DNA of 64,000 bases from Lactobacillaceae bacterium AF64-9pH9TA (lineage in GTDB: Bacteria; Bacillota; Bacilli; Lactobacillales; Lactobacillaceae): NCBI GenBank assembly GCA_027681045.1, contig JAQDCK010000001.1, forward strand, positions 62,001 to 126,000, written 5' to 3'. The position numbers and the translations under genes are program-made. This document shows positions 55,947 to 64,000 of this stretch, one piece after another. Numbering within the stretch: the first letter of the stretch is position 1; every line of letters begins with the position of its first letter. The notes below the pieces were generated by a model. The model did not search any database, was not told the DNA's origin, and was given only the letters and a program-made list of their open reading frames with translations.

Positions 55947-55996
55947 CGAACGCCTGTTTGTAAACTAATTATACGAACGAACATTCGAAAAAGCAA
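55947..55996 (-). promoter_or_regulatory. Promoter with two LexA-like boxes
   Basis: On the minus strand: TTGCTT (55996-55991), 17-base spacer, perfect TATAAT (55973-55968). The spacer is filled by CGAACGAACATTCG (55974-55987, plus-strand reading), and CGAACGCCTGTTTG (55947-55960) lies in the leader. Each matches the Gram-positive SOS box CGAACATATGTTCG at 10 of 14 positions, the second with the GAAC-N4-GTTT core. Confidence 0.5.
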
Positions 55997-56091
55997 GCCC
56001 CTTTTTTAAAAAAGCTTTTTTCTGTCTTAAGACTTGATCAGAAGGCGCTTATGGTCCAAAATAGAATTACTAGTCAAAAAAAGGAGCTATC

Positions 56092-56706
56092 ATGGCAGAT
56101 AAAGGTTTACTGTTGGTTTTGTCCGGCCCGTCCGGGGTGGGCAAGGGAACCGTCAAAAGCGCAATTGTTGAACACAAGGTCTTCCCCTTCGAATACTCAG
56201 TCTCAATGACTACCCGCAAGCCCCGTGAAGGCGAAGTGAACGGGAAAGACTACTACTTCGTGACCAGGGAAGAATTCAAGCAGGCGATTGCTGACAATCA
56301 GCTGCTTGAATACAACGAATACGTCGGCAACCTTTACGGGACCCCTTTGGGGCCGGTCAAGGAAATGCTGGCTGCCGGCAAGGACGTTTTGCTGGAAATC
56401 GATGTCAACGGGGCCAGAACGGTTCGCCAACAAATGCCAGATGGCGTCTTTATTTTCTTGACGCCGCCTGACCTGCACACTTTAAGAGACCGGCTGGAAC
56501 ACCGGGGCACGGAATCCGAAGACGTGATCCGGGGCAGAATTGCCCAAGCGCGCAAGGAAATTCTGGTGATGCAGGACTATGACTACGCGGTAGTCAACGA
56601 CACTGTCGCCAACGCCGTCAACCACATTAAAGCAATCGTTGACGCTGAACACGTCAGCGTCAAGCGCGTGATCGACGATTATCGGAAAATGGTTAAGGAG
56701 GACTAA
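56092..56706 (+). CDS. gmk: Guanylate kinase
   Basis: Phosphorylates GMP to GDP with ATP. P-loop GPSGVGKGT at residues 11-19, then [23 protein letters not shown] (GMP binding) and [24 protein letters not shown]. Length 204 aa is normal. AAAAGGAGC precedes the ATG. rpoZ starts one base after its stop, an operon order conserved in Firmicutes. Confidence 0.97.
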   Translation: MADKGLLLVLSGPSGVGKGTVKSAIVEHKVFPFEYSVSMTTRKPREGEVNGKDYYFVTREEFKQAIADNQLLEYNEYVGNLYGTPLGPVKEMLAAGKDVLLEIDVNGARTVRQQMPDGVFIFLTPPDLHTLRDRLEHRGTESEDVIRGRIAQARKEILVMQDYDYAVVNDTVANAVNHIKAIVDAEHVSVKRVIDDYRKMVKED

Positions 56707-56707
56707 G

Positions 56708-56929
56708 ATGAGAATTACCTATCCATCAATTGACAAGCTGCTAGACGAAGTTGATTCAAGATACTCACTGTCAGTTCTGGCTGCCAAGCGGGCTCACGAA
56801 CTGGAAGCCGGCAAGCCGGGCGCTTTGGACAACTACCACAACTTGAAGCCGGTCGGCCAGGCATTGGAAGAAATTGCTGCCGGCAAGGTAACGATTGACG
56901 TTGATCCTCATGGTGAAGCTGACGAATAA
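56708..56929 (+). CDS. rpoZ: RNA polymerase omega subunit
   Basis: Small subunit (73 aa) that helps fold and hold the beta-prime subunit. [32 protein letters not shown] contains the family's Y-S-L-V/S and AKRARQL-like core. AAGGAGG at the end of gmk serves as ribosome binding site. Followed by a terminator. Confidence 0.94.
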   Translation: MRITYPSIDKLLDEVDSRYSLSVLAAKRAHELEAGKPGALDNYHNLKPVGQALEEIAAGKVTIDVDPHGEADE

Positions 56930-56935
56930 TCCTTG

Positions 56936-56970
56936 AAGAGGAGCGGACCAGAAGCCCGCTCCTCTTTTAG
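56936..56970 (+). terminator. Terminator after rpoZ
   Basis: Eleven-pair stem AAGAGGAGCGG with CCGCTCCTCTT and an ACCAGAAGC loop, followed by TT; the T-run is short, so read-through into priA is likely. Confidence 0.65.
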
Positions 56971-56991
56971 CGTAAAGGAAGGGAGAAGGAC

Positions 56992-59373
56992 TTGATCGCA
57001 GAAGTTATTGTCGATGTGGCTGCCCACCAGACTGACCGCGTTTTTGAATACCATATCCCTGATGACCTGGAAGTTGAAATTGGCAGCCGGGTAGTGGTGC
57101 CTTTTGGCCGCCGCAAGGTCCAGGGCTTTGTCGTCGCCGTGAAAAAAAGCAGCGACTTTACCGGCCAGTTAAAGGACTTGCTCTTAGTGGTCGATGAAAT
57201 GCCGCCTTTAACACCGGAGCTGGTCGCCCTGTCCAGCGACCTGGCCCGGCAGATTTTTGCCTACCGGATCAGTATCCTCAAGACCATGCTGCCAGGTGTA
57301 ATGCGGGCCAACTACCGGAAAATCCTCCTGCCAAACAGCCCACGGGCAGAGCAAATGCCTCTCTTTGCGGGAGACCCAGTGGATTTAGCCAACTTAGAAG
57401 AGCCGCGCATGATCAAGCTGGTCAAGCAGCTCCTGAATAAAGGGGAGGCCAGGATAGAATACCTGGTTGAAAATAAGGCGAAAAAGAAGCTGATTTCAGT
57501 CTACTATCCGCTTCTGTCGGTCCATGATTACCAGGAGATTTTTGCAAAAACTAGAAAAACGGCCAGCCAGCAAAGAAAATTGCTGGCAGATTTGGCAGGG
57601 GACTTTGCGGCTTATCCTAAAAGCCGGGAAGAATTAACGGGCCTGGGCATCAGTTCAGCAACTTTAAAAACTGCAGTCAGCAAGAAATGGCTGCAGGAAA
57701 AAGGCCAGGAAAAATACCGGCGGCCAACCAAGCCGGTTGCTCCCAGCCGGCCTTTAGACCTAAATGACGAGCAGGCCGCGGCCTTGAGCCGGGTCAGCCA
57801 GGACATCAAGGGTCGGGTCAGCCAGACCTTTCTTTTAGAAGGAGTGACAGGGTCCGGGAAAACCGAAGTCTATCTGCAGGCGATCAGCCGGGCCCTGGCC
57901 TTGGGCAGGACAGCCTTGATGCTGGTGCCGGAAATTTCCCTGACCCCCCAGATGGTCAAGCAGGTCCAGGCCCGCTTTGGCCAGCAAGTGGCGGTTTTAC
58001 ACTCGGCCTTGTCGGAAGGGGAGCGCTATGACGAATGGCGCAGGATCCGCCGGGGTCAGGCCCAGGTGGTCGTAGGCGCCAGAAGCGCGGTTTTTGCCCC
58101 CTTGGACAATTTAGGTCTCATCATTATCGATGAAGAGCATGAAGGCTCCTACAAGCAGGACAACAATCCCCGCTACCATGCCCGGGACGTGGCAATTTGG
58201 CGGTCCCGTTACCACCACTGCCCCTTGATTTTGGGCAGCGCGACGCCGTCTTTGGCCAGCCGGGCCAGGGCCCAAAAGGGGGTCTACCAGCTTTTGCGCT
58301 TAAAAAAGCGGGCCAAGAGCCAGCCTTTGCCGCGAGTCGACCTGCTTGACTTAAAGCATGTCCAGTTTGCCGGTAGCCAGTTTGACATCTCCTGTCCATT
58401 GGCTGAGGCGATTCAAAAGCGGCTGGAGAAAAAAGAGCAGGTAATCCTGCTGTTAAACCGGCGGGGCTTTGCCAACTTTATGCTCTGCCGCAATTGCGGC
58501 TTTGTCTTAAAGTGCCCTAACTGCGACTTATCCTTGACTATGCATAAGGACACCTGGAATATGCAGTGCCACTATTGCGGCTACCAAGAAGCTGTTCCGG
58601 AAATTTGTCCCAACTGCCGGGACCGGCAGATCCGCTTTTTGGGGACGGGGACGCAGAAGGTGCAAGAAGAGCTGGCTGAGCTTTTTCCGCAAGCAAAAAT
58701 CCTCCGCATGGACGTGGACACGACCCGGAGGAAGGGCAGCTATGACAAGATTTTGACCAGTTTTGGCCAAGGAGAAGCCGACATCTTACTGGGCACACAG
58801 ATGATCGCCAAGGGTCTGGACTTCCCTAATGTAACTTTGGTTGGGGTAATCAATGCCGACACTGGTTTATGGCTGCCCGACTACAACGCTTCTGAGCGGA
58901 CTTTTGAATTGCTCACGCAAGTAGCTGGCCGGGCAGGGCGGGCTGACAAGGAAGGGCAGGTCATGATCCAGACTTATAATCCGGACCACTACGCTATCCG
59001 CCTGGCGCAAAAGCAGGACTATGAGCTTTTTTACGCTAAAGAAATGCAGGTCCGCCATGCCGGCGACTACCCGCCTTACTTTTACACAGTCCTGGTCTCC
59101 GTTTCAGCCAAAAATGAGCAAAACGCGGCCCGGGAGGCTTTTAAAATCAAACGGCAATTGCAGAGGGAATTGCGGGCGCCGACTATTATCTTAGGGCCGG
59201 CTCCGGCAACGATCAGTCGCTTAAAGAGCCAGTATTATTACCAAATACTGGTAAAATATAAAAGAGAAAAACACTTAAATGAGCTCCTGCACCAGATCCA
59301 GGACCAGGCCCAGGAAGTAAAAAAGTACGGCCTGACTGTCGAGATCGATTCAGAGCCAGAGAGAATTATGTAA
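56992..59373 (+). CDS. priA: Primosomal protein N' (replication restart helicase)
   Basis: ATP-dependent 3'-5' helicase that reloads the replisome at stalled forks. N-terminal DNA-binding domain (residues 1-100), Walker A GVTGSGKTEVYL, DEEH in IIIDEEHEGSYK, and zinc-binding cysteines in CRNCGFVLKCPNCD, CHYCG and CPNC. The C-terminal VAGRAGRADKEGQV is helicase motif VI. TTG 56992 follows GGGAG by six bases. 793 aa is normal. Confidence 0.96.
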   Translation: MIAEVIVDVAAHQTDRVFEYHIPDDLEVEIGSRVVVPFGRRKVQGFVVAVKKSSDFTGQLKDLLLVVDEMPPLTPELVALSSDLARQIFAYRISILKTMLPGVMRANYRKILLPNSPRAEQMPLFAGDPVDLANLEEPRMIKLVKQLLNKGEARIEYLVENKAKKKLISVYYPLLSVHDYQEIFAKTRKTASQQRKLLADLAGDFAAYPKSREELTGLGISSATLKTAVSKKWLQEKGQEKYRRPTKPVAPSRPLDLNDEQAAALSRVSQDIKGRVSQTFLLEGVTGSGKTEVYLQAISRALALGRTALMLVPEISLTPQMVKQVQARFGQQVAVLHSALSEGERYDEWRRIRRGQAQVVVGARSAVFAPLDNLGLIIIDEEHEGSYKQDNNPRYHARDVAIWRSRYHHCPLILGSATPSLASRARAQKGVYQLLRLKKRAKSQPLPRVDLLDLKHVQFAGSQFDISCPLAEAIQKRLEKKEQVILLLNRRGFANFMLCRNCGFVLKCPNCDLSLTMHKDTWNMQCHYCGYQEAVPEICPNCRDRQIRFLGTGTQKVQEELAELFPQAKILRMDVDTTRRKGSYDKILTSFGQGEADILLGTQMIAKGLDFPNVTLVGVINADTGLWLPDYNASERTFELLTQVAGRAGRADKEGQVMIQTYNPDHYAIRLAQKQDYELFYAKEMQVRHAGDYPPYFYTVLVSVSAKNEQNAAREAFKIKRQLQRELRAPTIILGPAPATISRLKSQYYYQILVKYKREKHLNELLHQIQDQAQEVKKYGLTVEIDSEPERIM

Positions 59374-59385
59374 AGGAACAAAAAA

Positions 59386-60333
59386 GTGAATTCAGTAATC
59401 TTTTTAGGAACGCCGCAATTCGGCGCTACAGTTTTGGAAGGCCTGATCAAGGCCGGTTATCATATTTTGGCCGTGGTTACCCAGCCGGACAAGAAGGTCG
59501 GCCGCAAGCAAAAGGTCGTTTACTCCCCAGTCAAGGAAGTGGCTTTGGCCAACGACTTGCCTTTATACCAGCCAGTCCGCCTGTCCAAGTCAGCTGAACT
59601 TGACGAATTGCTGCAGCTTGACGCCGATTTCATCATCACCGCGGCCTTTGGCCAATTTTTGCCGACTAAATTTCTGAAGTCCGCTAAGATCGCGGCTGTT
59701 AACGTGCACGGGTCCCTTTTGCCGAAATACCGGGGCGGGGCACCGATCCAGTATGCGGTCAGAAACGGGGATGCTGAAACCGGGGTCACCATCATGGAAA
59801 TGGTCAAGGAAATGGACGCTGGCGACATGTACGCCCAAGCCAGCCTGCCGATCAGACCAGATGAAACCAGCGGGGAAGTCTTCGAAGAACTGGCACCACT
59901 TGGCCGGGACCTGCTTTTGGAAACTCTGCCAAAGATTGCCAGTGGCGAAATTGTCAAAAAGCCGCAGGATCCAAGCCAGGTAGTCTTTTCCCCAACCATC
60001 AGCAAGGCTGAAGAAAGAATTTCCTTGAAATTGACGGCTAAGGAGGCCAAGGACTTGATCCGGGCCCTCAATCCGGACCCAGGCGCCTACCTGGTCATCA
60101 AGGGCCAGCGCGTGAAGGTCTGGAAGGCAGAAGTGGCTGACGACAACACCAGTCTGCCAGCTGGCCACCTTTTGACCAACCAGGGTCGCTTTGCTATCAG
60201 CTTTGCCGGCAACACGGTCTTGAACCTGCTTGAAGTCCAGCCAAATGGCAAGAAGGCCATGGCCATCAAGGACTTTTTGAACGGGCAGGGGAAGAAGTTT
60301 GCAGCAGGAGAAAAGATCGTAGATGAAGACTAA
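59386..60333 (+). CDS. fmt: Methionyl-tRNA formyltransferase
   Basis: Formylates initiator Met-tRNA with 10-formyl-THF. N-terminal VIFLGTPQFGATVLEGL; the catalytic segment NVHGSLLPKYRGGAPIQYAVRNGD contains the Asn, His and SLLPKYRG motif; the C-terminal OB domain begins near residue 205. GTG 59386 is nine bases after AAAGGAA. 315 aa is normal. It overlaps rsmB by 11 bases. Confidence 0.97.
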   Translation: MNSVIFLGTPQFGATVLEGLIKAGYHILAVVTQPDKKVGRKQKVVYSPVKEVALANDLPLYQPVRLSKSAELDELLQLDADFIITAAFGQFLPTKFLKSAKIAAVNVHGSLLPKYRGGAPIQYAVRNGDAETGVTIMEMVKEMDAGDMYAQASLPIRPDETSGEVFEELAPLGRDLLLETLPKIASGEIVKKPQDPSQVVFSPTISKAEERISLKLTAKEAKDLIRALNPDPGAYLVIKGQRVKVWKAEVADDNTSLPAGHLLTNQGRFAISFAGNTVLNLLEVQPNGKKAMAIKDFLNGQGKKFAAGEKIVDED

Positions 60334-61639
60334 CGCCCGCACCGTGGCCCTGGACACCTTGATGAAGGTGATCAACCAGGGCTCATATTCAAATATCAGC
60401 TTGAACCATGCCTTAAAAGCGGGTAAGCTGCCGGCTGAAGAGAGCCGGCTGGCCACCAACCTGGTCTATGGAACCATTCAATACCAGCTTTACCTGGAAT
60501 ACCAGCTCAAGGACCTGGTCAAGGCCCGCTTGAAAGAGCCATATATCAAGCCTCTTTTATTGATGTCGGCCTACCAGATCCTCTTTTTAGACAAGGTGCC
60601 GAACCGGGCAGTCTTAGACGAGGCCAACAAGCTGGCTAAGGCCTATGGCCGGCCAAAATCCAGCGGCTACCGCCTGGTCAACGGGATCTTGCGCTCGCTT
60701 TTGCGGCGGGGGGAAGTCCTGCCGGAAAAAGACGCGCCAGACTATCTCAGCGTCAAGTGCAGCATGCCCCTTTGGCTGAGCGATTATTTTGTGGCCAACT
60801 GGGGCAAGAGCCGGGCGGAAAAAATCATGACCAGCTTCAACAGTAAGGCCAAAAACGAAATCCGGATTTCGGCTGTGGCTGATGAAAAGCGGGTTGTCCG
60901 GGACCTGGACCGGGCCCATTTTGCCCCTCAGGAGTCGCCTTTGGCCAGCCGCAGCTATGCCTTAAGCCGGGGCGGGATCGTGATGACCGACTTTTTCAAA
61001 GATGGTGAAGTGACGGTGCAAGACGAAGCAGCCAGCCTGGTGGCGGAAGCCTTTGACTTTAAGGGAAATGAGCAGGCCCTTGACGCCTGCAGCGCTCCGG
61101 GCGGCAAGACCATCCAAATGGCAGAGCAATTGCCTGACGGGCAAGTTACGGCCTTGGATATCCATGAAAAGAAATTAGGTCTGGTCCAGGAAAACGCCGC
61201 CAGAATGCGGGTTGCCGACCGGGTCAAGGTCAAAGCTTTAGACGCGCGGAAGGCAAGGGAGTATTTTTCCAGGCAAGAATTTGATAAGATATTGATAGAC
61301 GCACCATGTTCCGGTTTGGGACTGCTGCGCCGCAAGCCGGAAATCCGCTACACGAAAACAGCGGAAGACATCAGCCATTTAGCTGAAATCCAACTGGACA
61401 TTTTGAACGAAGTATCCGGCTTGCTGAAAAAGGGCGGGGAGTTAGTCTACTCCACTTGCTCAATCTCTGTAGAAGAAAACGAAGAAAACGTGCGGAAATT
61501 TTTAGCCGCGCATCCAGATTTTGCATTGAAACCATTTGAAACGGCCAAGATCTCCGCGCCCAAGGGGATGCTGAAGATCCTGCCCGACAGCTACAACAGT
61601 GATGGATTTTTCATTGCCAAGTTTACGACAAGAGGTTAG
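60323..61639 (+). CDS. rsmB: 16S rRNA (cytosine-967-C5)-methyltransferase
   Basis: SAM-dependent m5C methyltransferase. An N-terminal NusB-like RNA-binding domain (residues about 1-140) precedes the catalytic domain: DACSAPGGKTIQMAE (SAM binding), ILIDAPCSGLGLLRRKPEIRY (motif IV with catalytic PC region) and VYSTCSISVEENE (motif VI cysteine). 438 aa is normal. ATG 60323 lies within fmt. Order fmt-rsmB-stp-prkC is conserved in Firmicutes. Confidence 0.96.
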   Translation: MKTNARTVALDTLMKVINQGSYSNISLNHALKAGKLPAEESRLATNLVYGTIQYQLYLEYQLKDLVKARLKEPYIKPLLLMSAYQILFLDKVPNRAVLDEANKLAKAYGRPKSSGYRLVNGILRSLLRRGEVLPEKDAPDYLSVKCSMPLWLSDYFVANWGKSRAEKIMTSFNSKAKNEIRISAVADEKRVVRDLDRAHFAPQESPLASRSYALSRGGIVMTDFFKDGEVTVQDEAASLVAEAFDFKGNEQALDACSAPGGKTIQMAEQLPDGQVTALDIHEKKLGLVQENAARMRVADRVKVKALDARKAREYFSRQEFDKILIDAPCSGLGLLRRKPEIRYTKTAEDISHLAEIQLDILNEVSGLLKKGGELVYSTCSISVEENEENVRKFLAAHPDFALKPFETAKISAPKGMLKILPDSYNSDGFFIAKFTTRG

Positions 61640-61644
61640 TACTT

Positions 61645-62400
61645 GTGATTAAAACGGCATTTGCTTCAAGCATTGGTAGAGTTAGAGAGAGCAATCAAGA
61701 CTTCGTGCAGATTTTTCAAAATCGCGTTGGGGTAACCATGGCCATCGTCTGCGATGGGATGGGGGGCCACCAGGGCGGTGACGTTGCTTCCACAATGGCA
61801 GTCAGCCACCTGGGCCACAATTTCGCTAACACCGACCTGCACGACAAGAATCTGGCCAGAAAATGGCTGGACGTCCAGCTGCGCTCAGAAAACGAAACGA
61901 TTCTGAAGGCCGCAGACCGCTTCCCAGACTTGAACGGGATGGGGACGACGATTGTCCTGGCAATTTTCTTTGACCAGGAAGTCTTGATTGCCCACCTGGG
62001 CGACTCCCGGGCTTACAGCTACTCTGAAGGGAACTTCCGTCAAATCACTGAAGACCACTCCTTAGTCAACGAACTGGTCAAGATGGGGCAGATCACCAAA
62101 GAACAGGCGAAGACCCACCCTCAGAAAAATATCATCACTCAAGCCTTAGGCGTTTCAAGCACTATTGATCCGGAATATAATGAACTTGAAATGAAGACTG
62201 ACGACGTGTTCCTTCTCTGCACTGACGGCTTGACCAATTCCCTAGCGGATCCTTTGATTCAACAGGTTTTGGCGACCAAGGGCCTAAACCTGCAGGAGAG
62301 GTGCAACAAGTTGGTCAATGAAGCCAATCGTCTGGGCGGCGGCGACAATATTACCGTCTGCCTGGCCGTAAATGAGGAGGATGGCGCGAGTGATCAATAA
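61645..62400 (+). CDS. stp: PP2C-type serine/threonine phosphatase
   Basis: Metal-dependent phosphatase that reverses PrkC phosphorylation. CDGMGGHQGGDVAS (metal site), NGMGTTIVLA, LIAHLGDSRAYSY, DHSLVNELV, LLCTDGLTN and GGGDNITV are the PP2C motifs in order; 251 aa is normal. GTG 61645 lies about ten bases after AGAGG. Its end overlaps the kinase start by 11 bases, so phosphatase and kinase are made together. Confidence 0.96.
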   Translation: MIKTAFASSIGRVRESNQDFVQIFQNRVGVTMAIVCDGMGGHQGGDVASTMAVSHLGHNFANTDLHDKNLARKWLDVQLRSENETILKAADRFPDLNGMGTTIVLAIFFDQEVLIAHLGDSRAYSYSEGNFRQITEDHSLVNELVKMGQITKEQAKTHPQKNIITQALGVSSTIDPEYNELEMKTDDVFLLCTDGLTNSLADPLIQQVLATKGLNLQERCNKLVNEANRLGGGDNITVCLAVNEEDGASDQ

Positions 62401-64000
62401 AGGTTATTTGCTTGGAGACCGTTACCGGATCGTCGACACCCTGGGTGAAGGCGGGATGGCCAATGTCTACCTGGCTGATGACATAATTTTGAAGAGACAG
62501 GTCGCCGTTAAAATTATTCGCCTTGACTTGCAGAAGGATTCCCAGGTTCTGGCCCGCTTTCAAAGAGAGGCCCTGGCCACCAGTGAACTGAGCCACCCTA
62601 ATATTGTCTCTGTTTTTGACGTGGGGACCGACCATGGCCTGCCATATATGGTCATGGAATACGTGAAGGGGCCCGACCTAAAGGACTATATCCGGGAAAA
62701 CAGCCCGATTCCACTCCCGCAAGCCATCAAGATCATGGACCAGATTTTGTCAGCGATGGAACTGGCCCACAAGCATAACGTGATTCACCGCGACTTAAAG
62801 CCGCAGAATATTTTGATGGATGAAAAAGGCAACATCAAAATTGCCGACTTCGGCATCGCGGTTGCCTTGAATCAAAGCGCGATCACCCAGACCAATTCGG
62901 TCCTGGGTTCGGTGCACTACATGTCTCCTGAGCAGACCCGGGGCGGGATGGTTACCAAGCAGTCTGACATCTATTCTTTGGGGATCATCCTGTATGAGGC
63001 CTTGACCGGCCATGTGCCTTTTAATGGGGAAACGCCGGTTGCAATTGCCCTCAAGCATGCGGAAGACGATATTCCGTCCCTTAGAAAGCAAAACAAGGCT
63101 ATTCCCCAGGCCCTGGAAAACGTCGTTTTAAAGGCGACGGCTAAGGACCCGCGGGACCGGTATGCTTCCGTGGCTGAAATGAAGGCTGACCTGGACACCA
63201 GTCTGGATCCTAGCCGGGCTGGTGAAGCAGTTTACCGGCCAAGCCATGGCAATAATGATGAAACTAAGATACTGCCAGCCTTGAACGGTAAGGTCATGCA
63301 GGCTGAGAAGGCCAAGGAAGGCAAGGCTGAAGAGCCGAAGAAGCGGTCTTTCTGGGCTAGTATCAAGAAATATAAGTGGTGGTGGATCGGGTCATTATTC
63401 CCAGTTTTCGCCATCCTGCTCTTCATGTTTTTGGCAGTTGGCCATAATAATGTCCGGGTGCCGGACGTCGTGAACATGACGGAGAAGGCAGCCAAGACTT
63501 CTTTGAAGAGCTCGGGCCTGGCAGTAGGGGCTGTGAAGCGGACTTACTCCAGCGATGTTAAAAAAGGCAAGGTGATTTCGACCACGCCGAAAGCTAACAG
63601 TCCCGTTAACAAGGGGGGAAAGGTCAACCTGCTGGTGTCTAAGGGACCAAACTTGACCAAGGTGCCCGATGTTGAGGGCCTTTATTTGTCGACCGCCAAA
63701 AAGAAGTTGAACAAGCTGGGCTTCAAGGTCAAGAGCCGGGAGGCACCATCAAATGAGTACCTGCCTGGCTTGATCATTTCCCAAAGCGTCAAGGCCGGCC
63801 GCAAGGTAGATGCCTCTAAGACAACGATTACTTTGGTAGTGGCCGTGGCTTTAGAAGACCAGGCTAAGGCCTCAAGCTCCTCTAGCAGCAAGAAGGCAAC
63901 TTTTAAACTGGCCGATCTGACGGGTAAGAGCCTGGAAGACGCCCAGTCTTACGCCAAGAGCAAGAAGCTCAACGTCAAGGTTGAGAAGGACTACTCGGAC
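62390..64000 (+). CDS. prkC: PASTA-domain serine/threonine protein kinase, 3' partial
   Basis: Membrane kinase that senses muropeptides or lipid II outside and phosphorylates division and wall proteins inside. The frame runs off the window after 537 codons. Kinase domain residues about 10-270: glycine loop GEGGMANVYLA, Lys41 in VAVKI, catalytic Asp135 in HRDLKPQN, and GSVHYMSPEQ. One membrane helix at about 325-350, then PASTA repeats starting near residues 355 (VRVPDVVNM), 423 (TKVPDVEGL) and 505 (KLADLTGKS, incomplete). GTG 62390 is nine bases after GGAGG; ATG 62381 touches that site. Confidence 0.95.
   Translation, partial: MINKGYLLGDRYRIVDTLGEGGMANVYLADDIILKRQVAVKIIRLDLQKDSQVLARFQREALATSELSHPNIVSVFDVGTDHGLPYMVMEYVKGPDLKDYIRENSPIPLPQAIKIMDQILSAMELAHKHNVIHRDLKPQNILMDEKGNIKIADFGIAVALNQSAITQTNSVLGSVHYMSPEQTRGGMVTKQSDIYSLGIILYEALTGHVPFNGETPVAIALKHAEDDIPSLRKQNKAIPQALENVVLKATAKDPRDRYASVAEMKADLDTSLDPSRAGEAVYRPSHGNNDETKILPALNGKVMQAEKAKEGKAEEPKKRSFWASIKKYKWWWIGSLFPVFAILLFMFLAVGHNNVRVPDVVNMTEKAAKTSLKSSGLAVGAVKRTYSSDVKKGKVISTTPKANSPVNKGGKVNLLVSKGPNLTKVPDVEGLYLSTAKKKLNKLGFKVKSREAPSNEYLPGLIISQSVKAGRKVDASKTTITLVVAVALEDQAKASSSSSSKKATFKLADLTGKSLEDAQSYAKSKKLNVKVEKDYSD

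Noticed and set aside
55974..55987. Reading the CGAAC-containing site as a PurBox for gmk
   Set aside because: It matches the PurBox at only 10 of 13 and lies over 100 bases before gmk, while its exact fit in the spacer of a minus-strand promoter favours a LexA-type operator; the PurBox reading is not excluded.
59590..60459. Minus-strand open frame (289 aa) opposite fmt and rsmB
   Set aside because: Spans the junction of two clear genes on the other strand with no recognisable domain or start signal; a shadow of GC3-rich coding DNA.

Overview
The window is a gene-dense stretch of a Lactobacillus-type (Firmicutes) chromosome with G+C near 50% and G/C-rich third codon positions. The best fit is Lactobacillus delbrueckii or a very close relative. 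The reasons are a 792-residue PepX, a high-GC3 lactobacillus codon style, AGGAGG-type ribosome binding sites with frequent GTG/TTG starts, and lactobacillus gene order (rpmG-yqgN-rhomboid-yqgQ, rplU-rpmA, efp-asp23-nusB-folD-xseAB-ispA-tlyA-recN, gmk-rpoZ-priA-fmt-rsmB-stp-prkC). This is inference from sequence reading; no database search was possible. No insertion sequence, prophage, CRISPR array, rRNA or origin was seen.

Layout. 1-7.7 kb: the end of a class B penicillin-binding protein, rpmG, a folate/rhomboid/YqgQ cluster, rhodanese, miaA, a YnbB-like PLP protein and glnA. 7.9-13.1 kb: transport and membrane genes (MFS, APC permease, ClC) with a DUF1828 gene and a membrane-linked HTH regulator. 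13.1-14.7 kb: a T-box leader, probably methionine-specific, in front of a MetE-like methyltransferase. 14.7-18.4 kb: degV and pepX on the minus strand. 18.6-21 kb: tRNA-Arg(TCT) and topB with a structured leader. 21.2-24.6 kb: two tandem paralogous secreted basic proteins behind a WalR-like box. 24.8-37.8 kb: the complete IMP pathway in two units, purEKB and purCSQLFMNHD. 37.9-42.9 kb: a Liv-type branched-chain amino acid ABC importer preceded by a 26-residue leader peptide and mutually exclusive hairpins. 43-45.3 kb: two trans-sulfuration PLP enzymes. 45.3-55.2 kb: an ArsC/Spx-family gene, L21/L27, pepP, efp, asp23, nusB, folD, xseAB, ispA, tlyA and recN. 55.2-56 kb: a decayed oppA remnant and a small gene of unknown function with two LexA-like boxes at its promoter. 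56-64 kb: gmk, rpoZ, priA, fmt, rsmB, stp and the first 537 codons of the PASTA-domain kinase prkC.

Themes. Amino acid and one-carbon supply recurs: glnA, PepX, the Liv importer, the trans-sulfuration pair, MetE-like, FolD and formyl-THF cyclo-ligase. PurN, PurH and Fmt all use the 10-formyl-THF pool that FolD and the cyclo-ligase feed. Several genes usual at these positions in relatives are missing: glnR before glnA, prp (ysxB) between rplU and rpmA, argR between tlyA and recN, and glk after yqgQ. This suggests regulatory and metabolic streamlining.

The strongest candidates for something undescribed are the leader-peptide attenuator before the Liv operon, the apparently SOS-controlled small gene at 55.6-56 kb, the tandem lysine-rich secreted proteins with their WalR-like box, and an L27 with an altered N-terminal extension.
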